A stretch of DNA of 64,000 bases from NCBI GenBank assembly GCA_900757495.1, contig CAAENX010000002.1, forward strand, positions 62,001-126,000, in the 5' to 3' direction. Of this stretch, positions 40,742-48,374 are shown piece after piece (the stretch's first letter is position 1; every line of letters begins with the position of its first letter). Position numbers and translations under genes: made by a program. Below the pieces are notes generated by a model. It did no database searches. It worked only from the letters and a program-made list of their open reading frames with translations, and was not told where the DNA came from. Origin of the DNA: an uncultured Collinsella sp. (GTDB lineage: Bacteria > Actinomycetota > Coriobacteriia > Coriobacteriales > Coriobacteriaceae).

Positions 40742-41469
40742 TGGCGCCCGTATGCGCCGTGGTCGTTGCCGGCGGCAGCGGCCAGCGCTTTGGAAATCCC
40801 GGCGGCAAACAGCTCGTTAACGTGGCGGGCCGTCCGCTCATGAGCTGGTCCATCCGCGCGTTCGATCGTAGCGACAAAGTCGGCCACATCGTGGTGGTGT
40901 GTCCTGCCGAGCGTCGTGCCGAGATGTGCCGCCTGGCCATCGATCCGTTTGACTATGACACGCCCATCAGCTTTGCCGATGCCGGCGATACCCGTCAGGA
41001 TTCCACCCGTGCCGGCGTGCATGCGGTTCCGGCGGGTTTCGAATATGTCGCCATCCACGACGGCGCCCGTCCGCTCATTACGACCGAGGCCATCGATCAT
41101 GCTATCGATGTGCTCGTGGGCGACCGCGCCCTCGACGGTGTCGTGTGCGGTCAGCCCGCGATCGACACGCTCAAGATCGTCGACGGCGACAATATCGTCG
41201 AGACGCCGCCGCGCGAGCTATACTGGGCCGCGCAGACGCCGCAGATCTTTAGTGTCGACGCCATGAAGCGCGCCCATGCCGCGGCGATTGCCGAGGGCTT
41301 TATCGGCACGGACGATTCGTCGCTGGTCGAGCGCATGGGTGGGCGCGTCCGCTGCGTCCAGAGTCCGCGTGACAACCTTAAGGTGACGGTGCCCGAGGAT
41401 CTGCGTCCCGTAACCGCGATTCTGCTTGGCCGTATGGCCGAGGGAGAGGACCTTCCCCATGTTCAGTAA
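40741..41469 (+). CDS. ispD: 2-C-methyl-D-erythritol 4-phosphate cytidylyltransferase IspD
   Basis: A 242-residue nucleotidyltransferase for the third MEP-pathway step. The CTP-binding VVVAGGSGQRFGNPGGKQ is at residues 6-23, followed by VAIHDGARPLI and a C-terminal DNLKVTVPEDL signature. The ATG overlaps the disA stop by one base, and its 3' end overlaps ispF by 11 bp. This gives tight translational coupling. The disA-ispD-ispF order is as in Bacillus except that yacL is missing between disA and ispD. Confidence 0.95.
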   Translation: MAPVCAVVVAGGSGQRFGNPGGKQLVNVAGRPLMSWSIRAFDRSDKVGHIVVVCPAERRAEMCRLAIDPFDYDTPISFADAGDTRQDSTRAGVHAVPAGFEYVAIHDGARPLITTEAIDHAIDVLVGDRALDGVVCGQPAIDTLKIVDGDNIVETPPRELYWAAQTPQIFSVDAMKRAHAAAIAEGFIGTDDSSLVERMGGRVRCVQSPRDNLKVTVPEDLRPVTAILLGRMAEGEDLPHVQ

Positions 41470-41953
41470 CCTGCGCATTGGCCACGGCTACGACGTCCAC
41501 CGTTTGGTGGAGGGGCGTCGATGTATCATCGGCGGGGTCGACATCCCCTACGAGCGCGGACTACTGGGCCACTCGGATGCCGATGTGCTCGCGCACGCCT
41601 TGGCCGACGCCATTCTGGGCGCCTGCCGCGGGGGAGACATCGGCAAGCTGTTCCCCGACACCGATCCCGCCTACGAGGGCGCCGATTCGATGGTGCTGCT
41701 CGCTCGCGTGATGGACTATGCGCGTGAGCTGGGCTTTGAGTTTGTCGATGCCGATTGCACCATTGCCTGTCAGCAACCCAAGATCACCCCGCACCGCGAT
41801 GCCATGCGCGCCAACCTTGCCCATGCCCTGGGCGTTGACGTCGAAAACGTGGGTGTCGCCGCCACCACGACCGAAAAGCTCGGTTGGGAAGGCCAGGGCG
41901 AGGGAATTGGCGCCTGGGCTGTCTGCCTGCTACAGAAAACCGTTAAGGAGTAA
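41459..41953 (+). CDS. ispF: 2-C-methyl-D-erythritol 2,4-cyclodiphosphate synthase IspF
   Basis: A 164-residue trimeric zinc enzyme for the fifth MEP step. RIGHGYDVHRLVEGR carries the zinc-binding Asp and His, and LLGHSDADVLAHALADAILG and ATTTEKLGWEGQGEGIGA are typical. The ATG at 41459 has GGGAGAGG upstream; an alternative start at 41426 would lie deep in ispD. cysS begins three bases after its stop. Confidence 0.95.
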   Translation: MFSNLRIGHGYDVHRLVEGRRCIIGGVDIPYERGLLGHSDADVLAHALADAILGACRGGDIGKLFPDTDPAYEGADSMVLLARVMDYARELGFEFVDADCTIACQQPKITPHRDAMRANLAHALGVDVENVGVAATTTEKLGWEGQGEGIGAWAVCLLQKTVKE

Positions 41954-41956
41954 CGA

Positions 41957-43423
41957 ATGCGTATCTATAACAGCGCTACCCATAAAAAGGAAGAGTTCCA
42001 GCCCATCGAGTCCGGCAAGGTCCGCATGTACGTGTGCGGCCCCACGGTCTACGACAACATCCACATCGGCAATGCCCGCACGTTCATCAGCTTTGACGTG
42101 ATTCGTCGCTGGCTCATCGCGAGCGGCTACGAGGTCACGTTCGCCCAGAATCTCACCGATGTCGATGACAAGATCATCAAGCGCGCCAACGAGCAGGGCC
42201 GTACGGCTGCCGAGGTCGCGACGGAGTTCTCTGACAAGTTCATCGGCGTCATGCGCGCCGCCAACGTGCTCGATCCCGATGTGCGCCCCCGCGCCACCAA
42301 GGAGATCGGCCCCATGATCGCCATGATCAAGACGCTTATCGAGCAGGGCCACGCTTACGCCGCCGATAACGGCGATGTGTACTTTGCCGTGCGCAGCGAT
42401 CCCAACTATGGTCAGGTCTCGGGCCGCAACATCGACGACCTCATGGTTGGCGCGCGCATCGAGGAGAACGAGGACAAGAACGACCCGCTCGACTTTGCCC
42501 TGTGGAAGGCCGCCAAGCCCGGCGAGCCTAGCTGGCCGAGCCCCTGGGGCGAGGGCCGTCCCGGTTGGCACACCGAGTGCGCCGCCATGGTGCATCGCTA
42601 CTTGGGCACTCCGATCGACATTCACGGCGGCGGCTCCGACCTTTCCTTCCCGCATCACGAGAACGAGTGCGCCCAGGCCACCTGCGCCTGGCACCAGGGC
42701 TTCTCCAACACCTGGATGCACACGGGCATGCTGCTGGTAGACGGCGAGAAGATGTCCAAGTCGCTCGGCAACTTCTTTACGCTGGCTGAGGTCCTCGAGC
42801 AGCACTCCGCTGCCGCCCTGCGCCTGCTGATGCTGCAGACGAGCTATCGCTCACCGCTCGACTTCTCTTGGGAGCGCCTGGAGGGTGCCGAGAACTCGCT
42901 CACGCGTATCGCCGGCACGGTCGAGAACCTGCGCTGGGCTGCAAGCCACGCGACGGCCGACGCCGATGAGGCTGCCGCCGAGGCGTTTGCCGCCAAGGCT
43001 GCCGAGACCCGTGCCGCCTTTAAGGAGTGCATGGACGACGACTTTAACACCGCCGGTGCCATGGGCGCCGTCTTTGGCTTTGTCACCGAGTGCAACCAGT
43101 ACCTGGAGCAGGCGGGCGATGCTGCCGACAAGGCCGCCGCGCTTGCTGCCGCCGATACGCTGGCCGAGTTGCTCGATACGTTTGGCGTTGAGCTTCCCGA
43201 GCCCAAGGTCGAGCTGCCGCTGGGCCTGCTGGGCGTTGCCGCCGGTCTGGTTGCCTACACTGGTGACGACGTGGACGAGGCAGCTGCCAAGATTCTCGAG
43301 GCCCGCGCCGAGGCCCGTGCCGCCAAGAACTGGGATCTGGCCGACGCCATCCGCGACCAGCTCAAGGACCTGGGCCTGACGATTGAAGATACTGCTGCCG
43401 GCACCCGTATTAAGAGTCTCTAG
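41957..43423 (+). CDS. cysS: Cysteinyl-tRNA synthetase
   Basis: A 488-residue class I synthetase. The N-terminal CGPTVYDNIHIGNAR contains a zinc-ligand Cys and the HIGH-type motif (HIGN). Other zinc ligands lie in WHTECAAM and HHENECAQ, and the KMSKSLGN motif is at about residue 270. The C-terminal helical domain is followed by the small anticodon-binding part. RBS is AAGGAG. No T-box leader is present, as it is inside an operon with ispF. It is followed by a structured 140-bp gap and rlmB. Confidence 0.96.
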   Translation: MRIYNSATHKKEEFQPIESGKVRMYVCGPTVYDNIHIGNARTFISFDVIRRWLIASGYEVTFAQNLTDVDDKIIKRANEQGRTAAEVATEFSDKFIGVMRAANVLDPDVRPRATKEIGPMIAMIKTLIEQGHAYAADNGDVYFAVRSDPNYGQVSGRNIDDLMVGARIEENEDKNDPLDFALWKAAKPGEPSWPSPWGEGRPGWHTECAAMVHRYLGTPIDIHGGGSDLSFPHHENECAQATCAWHQGFSNTWMHTGMLLVDGEKMSKSLGNFFTLAEVLEQHSAAALRLLMLQTSYRSPLDFSWERLEGAENSLTRIAGTVENLRWAASHATADADEAAAEAFAAKAAETRAAFKECMDDDFNTAGAMGAVFGFVTECNQYLEQAGDAADKAAALAAADTLAELLDTFGVELPEPKVELPLGLLGVAAGLVAYTGDDVDEAAAKILEARAEARAAKNWDLADAIRDQLKDLGLTIEDTAAGTRIKSL

Positions 43424-43429
43424 TATTTG

Positions 43430-43532
43430 TCGACCGTTCGAGGTGCGGCAGATTGCCTTGAAAGAGGAGGGCGTAGACCTGGCGGTCATGCCCGACGATT
43501 GAAAGGCAAGGTGCCGTGGCTCGGACGGTCGA
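43430..43532 (+). promoter_or_regulatory. Long imperfect hairpin in the cysS-rlmB gap
   Basis: TCGACCGTTCGAG (43430-43442) pairs with CTCGGACGGTCGA (43520-43532) with one G-U. CGGCA pairs with TGCCG and TTGCCTT (43453-43459) with AAGGCAA (43503-43509). GACC/GGTC and GGC/GCC continue the helix inward. The whole folds as one rod of about 100 nt ending 34 bp before rlmB. It has no T-run, so a processing site or cis-regulatory RNA is as likely as a terminator. Confidence 0.55.
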
Positions 43533-43566
43533 TTCTTGTTCGTTATTTATTTAAGGAGGTCGCTTT

Positions 43567-44481
43567 ATGGCCGACAATCGCAAGCGTGCGCCTCGTGGCG
43601 GCAAGCAGGCTGCTTCTGGCTCGCGTCCGATTCGCCGCAATGACCGCGCTGCCGCTTCCAAGGGCCAGCGCGATCGCACCCAGGCCGCACGTCCGCAGCG
43701 CGATCGTAGCCGCGACGCTGCCCAGGCTCCCAAGGGCGAGTTTATCGAAGGCCGTCGTGCTGCCGCCGAGGCGCTACGCACTGGTTTTCCCATCAAATGC
43801 GCGCTTGTTGCCGAGGGCGGGGAGCGCGATGCCGCCTTGTCGCGCCTGGTCGACGACCTCAACGCCGCAGGCGTCCGCATTAAGTATGTGCCGCGCGCGC
43901 AGCTCAATGCGCTGTCGAGCCATGGCGCTCACCAGGGCATTGCGCTCGAGGTGGGTAATTTCCCCTATGCCGATGTTGCCGATATCCTCAATCGCGCGGG
44001 TGACGGACCGGCGCTTGTCGTCGTGCTCGACCATGTGACCGACGACGGCAACTTTGGCGCCATCGTGCGCTCCGCCGAGGTCGTGGGCGCGGCCGGCGTC
44101 ATCATTGCCAACAAGCGCGCCGCCGGCGTGACCGTGGGCAGCTACAAGACTTCTGCCGGCGCCGTCATGCATCTGCCCATCGCACAGGTTTCCAATATCG
44201 CCCGTGCGCTCGATGGCCTCAAGGCCGCTGGCTTTTGGGTGGGCGGTGCTTCCGAGCACGCCGAGGGCAGCTGCTGGGATGCTCCCTTCGAGGGCCGCGT
44301 GGCGCTCGTCATGGGCTCCGAGGGCGACGGCATCTCGCGCCTGGTGCTCGAGAAATGCGACTTTTTGACCAAGCTTCCCCAGCGCGGCATGACCGAGAGC
44401 CTCAATGTGGCCCAGGCGACCACGGCGCTGTGCTTTGAGTGGCTGCGCCGCAATGCCGGCGAGCTCATGGGGGAGGAGTAG
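43567..44481 (+). CDS. rlmB: 23S rRNA (guanosine-2'-O-)-methyltransferase RlmB
   Basis: A 304-residue SPOUT-class methyltransferase that modifies G2251 in the 23S peptidyl-transferase loop. A basic, disordered N-terminal extension (residues 1-55, many Arg/Lys/Ala) precedes the L30e-like substrate domain (FIEGRRAAAEALRTGFPIKC). The trefoil-knot SAM domain has VLDHVTDDGNFGAIVRSAE, LVMGSEGDGISRLV and MTESLNVAQATTALCFEW. RBS is AAGGAGG. yacP starts three bases downstream. Confidence 0.94.
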   Translation: MADNRKRAPRGGKQAASGSRPIRRNDRAAASKGQRDRTQAARPQRDRSRDAAQAPKGEFIEGRRAAAEALRTGFPIKCALVAEGGERDAALSRLVDDLNAAGVRIKYVPRAQLNALSSHGAHQGIALEVGNFPYADVADILNRAGDGPALVVVLDHVTDDGNFGAIVRSAEVVGAAGVIIANKRAAGVTVGSYKTSAGAVMHLPIAQVSNIARALDGLKAAGFWVGGASEHAEGSCWDAPFEGRVALVMGSEGDGISRLVLEKCDFLTKLPQRGMTESLNVAQATTALCFEWLRRNAGELMGEE

Positions 44482-44484
44482 CGC

Positions 44485-45162
44485 ATGTCCAAGAAAAACC
44501 GCGCCAAGTCCAAGGCCAAGCGCTTTGGCGAGGGCTCGGCCAAGCCGATTGTTTCGGCCGCGACCTATGGCGTGGGCGGCAATGCGTTTGCGCAGGCCAT
44601 CGCCGATCCGGTCTCGACGGTGCACTCCAATAAGCCCGAGCTGCTGGTGGTCGACGGCTACAACGTGATTCACTGCACGCCGCGCTACGAAAAGCTCGTC
44701 TACGACCATTCCGACGATCCGTATTCCAGCGACGTCCACGATATGGCGCGCACCGCGCTCATCAACGATGTTGCGGCGTTTGCCCAGGGCCGCTACGAGG
44801 CTGTGATCGTGTTCGACGGCGCGGGCAATATCTCCAACGAGCGCCCCAACCTGCCGGCCCGCGGCGTGCGCATCGAGTTTTCGCCGACGGGTGTATCGGC
44901 TGACACCGTGGTCCAAAAGCTCTGCATCGAGGCGCGCGAGGAAGGCCGCGCGTGCTCCGTGGTATCGAGTGACGGCACGATCCAGGCCGTTGTCATGGGC
45001 AAGGGCGTCACGCGCATCTCGAGCCGCATGCTGGTGGACGAGATCAAGCAGATCGATAACGACGTTCACGAGGCAGAGGAAGCCCCGCAAATCAAGATGA
45101 CTCTGGGCAGTCGCCTAAGTCCCGATGCACTGGCCAAGCTCAAGGCGTTGCGCGGGAGGTAG
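44485..45162 (+). CDS. yacP: YacP/Rae1-like NYN-domain endoribonuclease
   Basis: A 225-residue protein. Residues 1-50 are basic and low complexity. The NYN (PIN-like) domain begins at ELLVVDGYNVIHC, with acidic residues in VIVFDGAG and VVSSDGTIQ forming the presumed metal site. In Bacillus the orthologue Rae1 cleaves mRNA in the ribosomal A site and is encoded in the same order (cysS-mrnC-rlmB-rae1). mrnC, the small RNase III gene, is missing here between cysS and rlmB. It ends the disA operon. Confidence 0.9.
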   Translation: MSKKNRAKSKAKRFGEGSAKPIVSAATYGVGGNAFAQAIADPVSTVHSNKPELLVVDGYNVIHCTPRYEKLVYDHSDDPYSSDVHDMARTALINDVAAFAQGRYEAVIVFDGAGNISNERPNLPARGVRIEFSPTGVSADTVVQKLCIEAREEGRACSVVSSDGTIQAVVMGKGVTRISSRMLVDEIKQIDNDVHEAEEAPQIKMTLGSRLSPDALAKLKALRGR

Positions 45163-45200
45163 GTAGACCTTCTATGGGGGCTGCTTTCTCGATTGACCAA

Positions 45201-45230
45201 CAACTGGTTTGTAATCAGTGGGTTGCAGGT
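45201..45230 (+). pseudogene. Fragment of tRNA-Thr (TGT)
   Basis: About 30 bp (CAACTGGTTTGTAATCAGTG onward) match the anticodon arm and variable region of the intact tRNA-Thr at 45386 with one mismatch. Acceptor, D- and T-arms are absent. Behind it lie inverted AACGAATAGTTT/AAACTATTCGTT segments (about 45243-45287). Confidence 0.75.
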
Positions 45231-45385
45231 CGGCCTCGCCAAAACGAATAGTTTTTGGTTCTGGCGAACAGATTAAACTATTCGTTCTGGCGAATAGTTT
45301 TGAGATGTGGTCGGTCGAAGGGTCTGTTGCGCCCCGTCCGTAATTCCTTTATTCTTAATTGGCTTCGCGCGAAAGCGCCAAGTGT

Positions 45386-45460
45386 GCCAGTGTGGCGCAA
45401 CGGTAGCGCAACTGATTTGTAATCAGTGGGTTGCAGGTTCGATTCCTGTCACTGGCTCCA
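45386..45460 (+). tRNA. tRNA-Thr (anticodon TGT)
   Basis: Acceptor GCCAGTG pairs with CACTGGC, CCA is encoded, the anticodon stem CTGAT/ATCAG encloses TTTGTAA giving TGT, and the T-arm is CAGG TTCGATT CCTG. Confidence 0.95.
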
Positions 45461-45552
45461 TGAGAGTTTCGGGCTCTGTCTCTATATGGGACAGAGCCCG
45501 TTTCTTTTTATGTTGATGAGTATCGGGCAAAGCGTCCGTCTTACCCCTGGTT

Positions 45553-45772
45553 TGTCTCAATCTGTAACACCAAGACGGTTAAATCGTATCTAAATGTTAC
45601 AGATCGAGACAATGCCAGGTGCCAGCAGAAAAACATCTCGATCTATAACAGGTAGGGGAGGAAAACCTATCTAACTGTTACAGAATGAGACGTGAGCTGG
45701 GGTCTCTGCGTAATATCTCAATCTGTAACAGATAGGGGAGAAAATGTTCTCTAGATGTTACAGATCGAGACA
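45553..45772. repeat. Three tandem 58-bp palindromes
   Basis: Units at 45553-45611, 45635-45692 and 45715-45772 repeat about every 80 bp. Each starts TCTCAATCTGTAACA (or a close variant) and ends TGTTACAGATCGAGAC, so the outer 16-17 bp arms are complementary. The inner halves differ between units but remain self-complementary (TAGGGGAG with CTCTA or CCTATC). No gene is seen. Confidence 0.85.
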
Positions 45773-45853
45773 AAGGCCGGGCCGGTCCCAGTCATCCTGG
45801 TCGAGCGAGGATTTTCGGACGAACGGGTGTGGAAAATCTCCCGCTTAGTGAAT

Positions 45854-45917
45854 GAGCGTGGATAATCTGCTACTTTGGACTCGATGGCACGGCAAAAGTG
45901 GGAGATTATCCACGCTC
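45854..45917. repeat. Inverted repeat with DnaA-box-like arms
   Basis: GAGCGTGGATAATCT (45854-45868) and AGATTATCCACGCTC (45903-45917) are perfect complements. Both arms contain TTATCCAC, eight of the nine bases of a DnaA box. TGTGGAAAA at 45828-45836 is a further variant. The rest of the 785-bp gap up to 46246 holds no gene. Confidence 0.6.
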
Positions 45918-46153
45918 GATTTTGCCTGGGAAGAGCAATCTTCTGTCTGGGAAGCCCGATCTCGACCTATATATAGGTGCAAATGAGTCGTTATCGAAGT
46001 AATATTCTGCAGGCTCACTCCACTACGCCAAAGTGTTCCCTCGGGAAATGTCACCGCTATATGCAAATTCACCGTCCTTCATATCCAAACTCAGCAAAAC
46101 CGCAGGTCAAAAGCATATAGATACGCCCGGCCCCGTGTATCTAGAGGTTTTCG

Positions 46154-46183
46154 TTGACAGCCCCCAAGGTGGCATCGTATTAT
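46154..46183 (+). promoter_or_regulatory. Promoter of the tRNA-tuf cluster
   Basis: TTGACA (46154-46159) and TATTAT (46178-46183), 18 bp apart, match a strong sigma-70 type promoter. They lie about 60 bp before tRNA-Tyr and probably drive the tRNAs and tuf. Confidence 0.8.
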
Positions 46184-46245
46184 CTTCTTCGTTCGCGGGG
46201 GCGGCGGTCCAAAAGACCAAAGGACCTGCGGATACTTGAACGATT

Positions 46246-46327
46246 GGGAGTTTGCCCGAGTGGTTAATGGGGACGGGCTGTAAACCCGTTGGCTCTGCCT
46301 ACATAGGTTCGAATCCTATAGCTCCCA
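46246..46327 (+). tRNA. tRNA-Tyr (anticodon GTA)
   Basis: Acceptor GGGAGTT pairs with AGCTCCC (one G-T type pair). The anticodon stem CGGG/CCCG encloses CTGTAAA giving GTA, there is a long variable arm, and the T-arm is TAGG TTCGAAT CCTA. CCA is not encoded (ACCC follows). Confidence 0.94.
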
Positions 46328-46337
46328 CCCGTCAAGT

Positions 46338-46413
46338 GCCTGTATAGCTCAGTCGGTAGAGCACTTCGTTGGTAACGAAGAGGTCACCAGTTCAAGTCTG
46401 GTTGCAGGCTCCA
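46338..46413 (+). tRNA. tRNA-Thr (anticodon GGT)
   Basis: Acceptor GCCTGTA pairs with TGCAGGC. The anticodon stem CTTCG/CGAAG encloses TTGGTAA giving GGT. The T-arm is CCAG TTCAAGT CTGG and CCA is encoded. Confidence 0.95.
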
Positions 46414-46416
46414 TCC

Positions 46417-46493
46417 GGCGGTGTAGCTCAGTTGGTTAGAGCACACGGTTCATACCCGTGGCGTCACTGGTTCGAATCCAGTCACCGCTACCA
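46417..46493 (+). tRNA. tRNA-Met, elongator (anticodon CAT)
   Basis: Acceptor GGCGGTG pairs with CACCGCT (one mismatch or wobble). The anticodon stem CACGG/CCGTG encloses TTCATAC giving CAT. CCA is encoded. The anticodon stem lacks the three consecutive G-C pairs of an initiator tRNA. Confidence 0.92.
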
Positions 46494-46504
46494 TAGGTAA
46501 CACG

Positions 46505-46535
46505 GTGGCTTCTCAATAGTATGTTGAGAGGCCAC
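46505..46535 (+). repeat. Hairpin between tRNA-Met and tuf
   Basis: GTGGCTTCTCAA (46505-46516) and TTGAGAGGCCAC (46524-46535) form a stem with a 7-base loop and no T-run. It could be a processing signal separating the tRNAs from the tuf mRNA. Confidence 0.6.
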
Positions 46536-46589
46536 TATGGTATAAAGGCAAAGTCCCGTCCGGGGACGACCTGTTAAGAGGAGGGCTTT

Positions 46590-47780
46590 ATGGCCAAAGA
46601 GAAGTTTGAGCGCACTAAGCCGCATGTTAACATCGGCACCATTGGTCACGTCGACCACGGCAAGACCACGCTGACCGCTGCCATCACCAAGGTTCTCTCC
46701 GAGACCGAGGGCTGCAAGGCTGACTTCACTGCGTTCGAGAACATCGACAAGGCTCCCGAGGAGCGCGAGCGCGGCATTACGATCTCCGTCTCCCACGTCG
46801 AGTACGAGACCGCTGCCCGTCACTACGCTCACGTTGACTGCCCGGGCCACGCTGACTACGTCAAGAACATGATCTCCGGTGCTGCTCAGATGGACGGCGC
46901 TATCCTGGTCATCGCCGCTACCGACGGCCCCATGGCTCAGACCCGCGAGCACATCCTGCTCGCCCGTCAGGTCGGCGTTCCCTACATCGTCGTCTTCCTG
47001 AACAAGTGCGACATGGTCGACGATGACGAGCTCATCGACCTCGTCGAGATGGAGACCCGTGAGCTCCTCTCCGAGTACGATTTCCCCGGCGACGACATCC
47101 CCGTCATCCGTGGTTCCGCTCTGGGCGCTCTCGAGGGCGACGCCAAGTGGATGGACGCTATCCGCGAGCTCATGAACGCCGTCGACGAGTACATCCCGAC
47201 GCCCGCTCGTAACAACGACCTCCCGTTCCTGATGGCCGTTGAGGACGTTATGACCATCTCCGGCCGTGGTACCGTTGCTACCGGCCGTGTTGAGCGCGGT
47301 GAGCTCAAGCTCAACGAGCCCGTCGAGATCGTCGGCATCAAGGATACCCAGAACACCGTCGTTACCGGTATCGAGATGTTCCGTAAGTCCATGGACTTCT
47401 GCGAGGCTGGCGACAACGTCGGTCTGCTGCTCCGCGGCATCAAGCGCGAGGACATCGAGCGCGGCCAGGTTCTCTGCAAGCCCGGTTCGGTTACCCCGCA
47501 CACCAAGTTCACCGGCGAGATCTACGTTCTGACCAAGGAGGAGGGCGGCCGTCACACCCCGTTCTTCGATGGTTATCGTCCTCAGTTCTACTTCCGTACC
47601 ACCGACGTTACCGGTACGGTCAAGCTCCCCGAGGGCACCGAGATGGCTATGCCTGGTGACCACATCACCATCGAGGGCGACCTCATCCACCCGATCGCCA
47701 TGGAGGAGGGCCTGCGCTTCGCTATCCGCGAGGGTGGCCACACCGTCGGTTCGGGCATCGTCTCCACGATCATTGAGTAA
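46590..47780 (+). CDS. tuf: Elongation factor Tu
   Basis: A 396-residue translational GTPase that delivers aminoacyl-tRNA to the ribosome. G1 is GHVDHGKTT, G2 lies in ERERGITIS, G3 is DCPGHADY and G4 NKCDMVDDDE, followed by domains 2 and 3. Codon use is extremely biased, as expected for the most abundant cell protein, and generates long antisense frames. RBS is AAGAGGAGG. It sits behind tRNA-Tyr/Thr/Met, as tufB does in E. coli, and not next to fusA. A strong terminator follows. Confidence 0.98.
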   Translation: MAKEKFERTKPHVNIGTIGHVDHGKTTLTAAITKVLSETEGCKADFTAFENIDKAPEERERGITISVSHVEYETAARHYAHVDCPGHADYVKNMISGAAQMDGAILVIAATDGPMAQTREHILLARQVGVPYIVVFLNKCDMVDDDELIDLVEMETRELLSEYDFPGDDIPVIRGSALGALEGDAKWMDAIRELMNAVDEYIPTPARNNDLPFLMAVEDVMTISGRGTVATGRVERGELKLNEPVEIVGIKDTQNTVVTGIEMFRKSMDFCEAGDNVGLLLRGIKREDIERGQVLCKPGSVTPHTKFTGEIYVLTKEEGGRHTPFFDGYRPQFYFRTTDVTGTVKLPEGTEMAMPGDHITIEGDLIHPIAMEEGLRFAIREGGHTVGSGIVSTIIE

Positions 47781-47808
47781 ATTAGCTCTTTGATATAGCT
47801 GACTTAGA

Positions 47809-47843
47809 GAACCCGGCACTTATATGGGTGCCGGGTTCTTTTC
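47809..47843 (+). terminator. Terminator of tuf
   Basis: GAACCCGGCAC (47809-47819) pairs perfectly with GTGCCGGGTTC (47828-47838), followed by TTTTC. Confidence 0.93.
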
Positions 47844-47984
47844 TGCAATGGATATTGAGCCGTTGCTGGTTTTGAGAGGATCGATAATGGTCCTGGATGC
47901 ACCGTCGATTAGCTCTCGATGGCTTCATTGATGTGTTCCAAATATGAATGGATCCACCGAGAACCAATTGACTCGAGGTTTTCA

Positions 47985-48013
47985 TTGACAGCACTTACGT
48001 GGAGCTGATAAAG
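47985..48013 (+). promoter_or_regulatory. Promoter of rpmG-secE-nusG
   Basis: TTGACA (47985-47990) and GATAAA/ATAAAG (48007-48013) with 16-17 bp between. It lies about 45 bp before the rpmG start, downstream of the tuf terminator. Confidence 0.7.
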
Positions 48014-48059
48014 TAACAACTCGTGCCCGTACGGGGCGGAAATGAAAGGTTCAGGATAC

Positions 48060-48209
48060 ATGCGTACTCTAGTTACTCTTGCGTGCACTGAGTGCAAGCG
48101 CCGCAACTATACGACCACCAAGAACAAGTCGACCATGCCTGATCGTATGGAGATCAAGAAGTATTGCCCCTGGTGCCGTCACCACACGCTGCACAAAGAG
48201 ACTCGCTAG
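48060..48209 (+). CDS. rpmG: 50S ribosomal protein L33 (zinc-binding type)
   Basis: A 49-residue protein reading MRTLVTLACTECKRRNYTTT, then a basic middle, KKYCPWCRHHTLHKETR and stop. The two CxxC pairs (C9/C12 and C36/C39) bind zinc, so this is the Cys-plus form of L33. The RBS is GAAAGG. It precedes tRNA-Trp and secE, the same place as rpmGB in Bacillus. Confidence 0.95.
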   Translation: MRTLVTLACTECKRRNYTTTKNKSTMPDRMEIKKYCPWCRHHTLHKETR

Positions 48210-48222
48210 TCTCTAGTCACAT

Positions 48223-48298
48223 ACGCCAGTAGTTCAATTGGTAGAGCATCGGTCTCCAAAACCGAGTGTTGAGGGTTCGAGTCCTTCCTGGCGTGCCA
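48223..48298 (+). tRNA. tRNA-Trp (anticodon CCA)
   Basis: Acceptor ACGCCAG pairs with CTGGCGT, CCA is encoded, the anticodon stem CGGT/ACCG encloses CTCCAAA giving CCA, and the T-arm is GAGG GTTCGAG TCCTT. It lies between rpmG and secE. Confidence 0.95.
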
Positions 48299-48307
48299 GT
48301 CATTATT

Positions 48308-48339
48308 CCGTAAGCTCCCAATTGGGGGCTTACGGTTTA
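48308..48339 (+). terminator. Hairpin before secE
   Basis: CCGTAAGCTCCC (48308-48319) pairs with GGGGGCTTACGG (48324-48335) around AATT, then TTTACT. The T-run is short. It may act as an attenuator, since no other promoter for secE is clear. Confidence 0.6.
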
Positions 48340-48374
48340 CTCATGTATAAGCGCATTGCGCGGAGGTAACCCAA

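Noticed and set aside
43443..43502. Tiny open frame (GTG, about 19 codons, RQIALKEEGVDLAVMPDD) in the cysS-rlmB gap
   Set aside because: It lies inside the long hairpin, has no RBS, and its protein-like look can come from the GC-rich stem sequence.
45553..45772. CRISPR array
   Set aside because: Only three units exist, the repeated part is palindromic and 58 bp long with diverged cores, spacers are short and irregular, and no cas gene is nearby.
45828..45917. Replication origin
   Set aside because: Only three imperfect DnaA-box-like sites exist; no dnaA, dnaN or AT-rich unwinding region is present.
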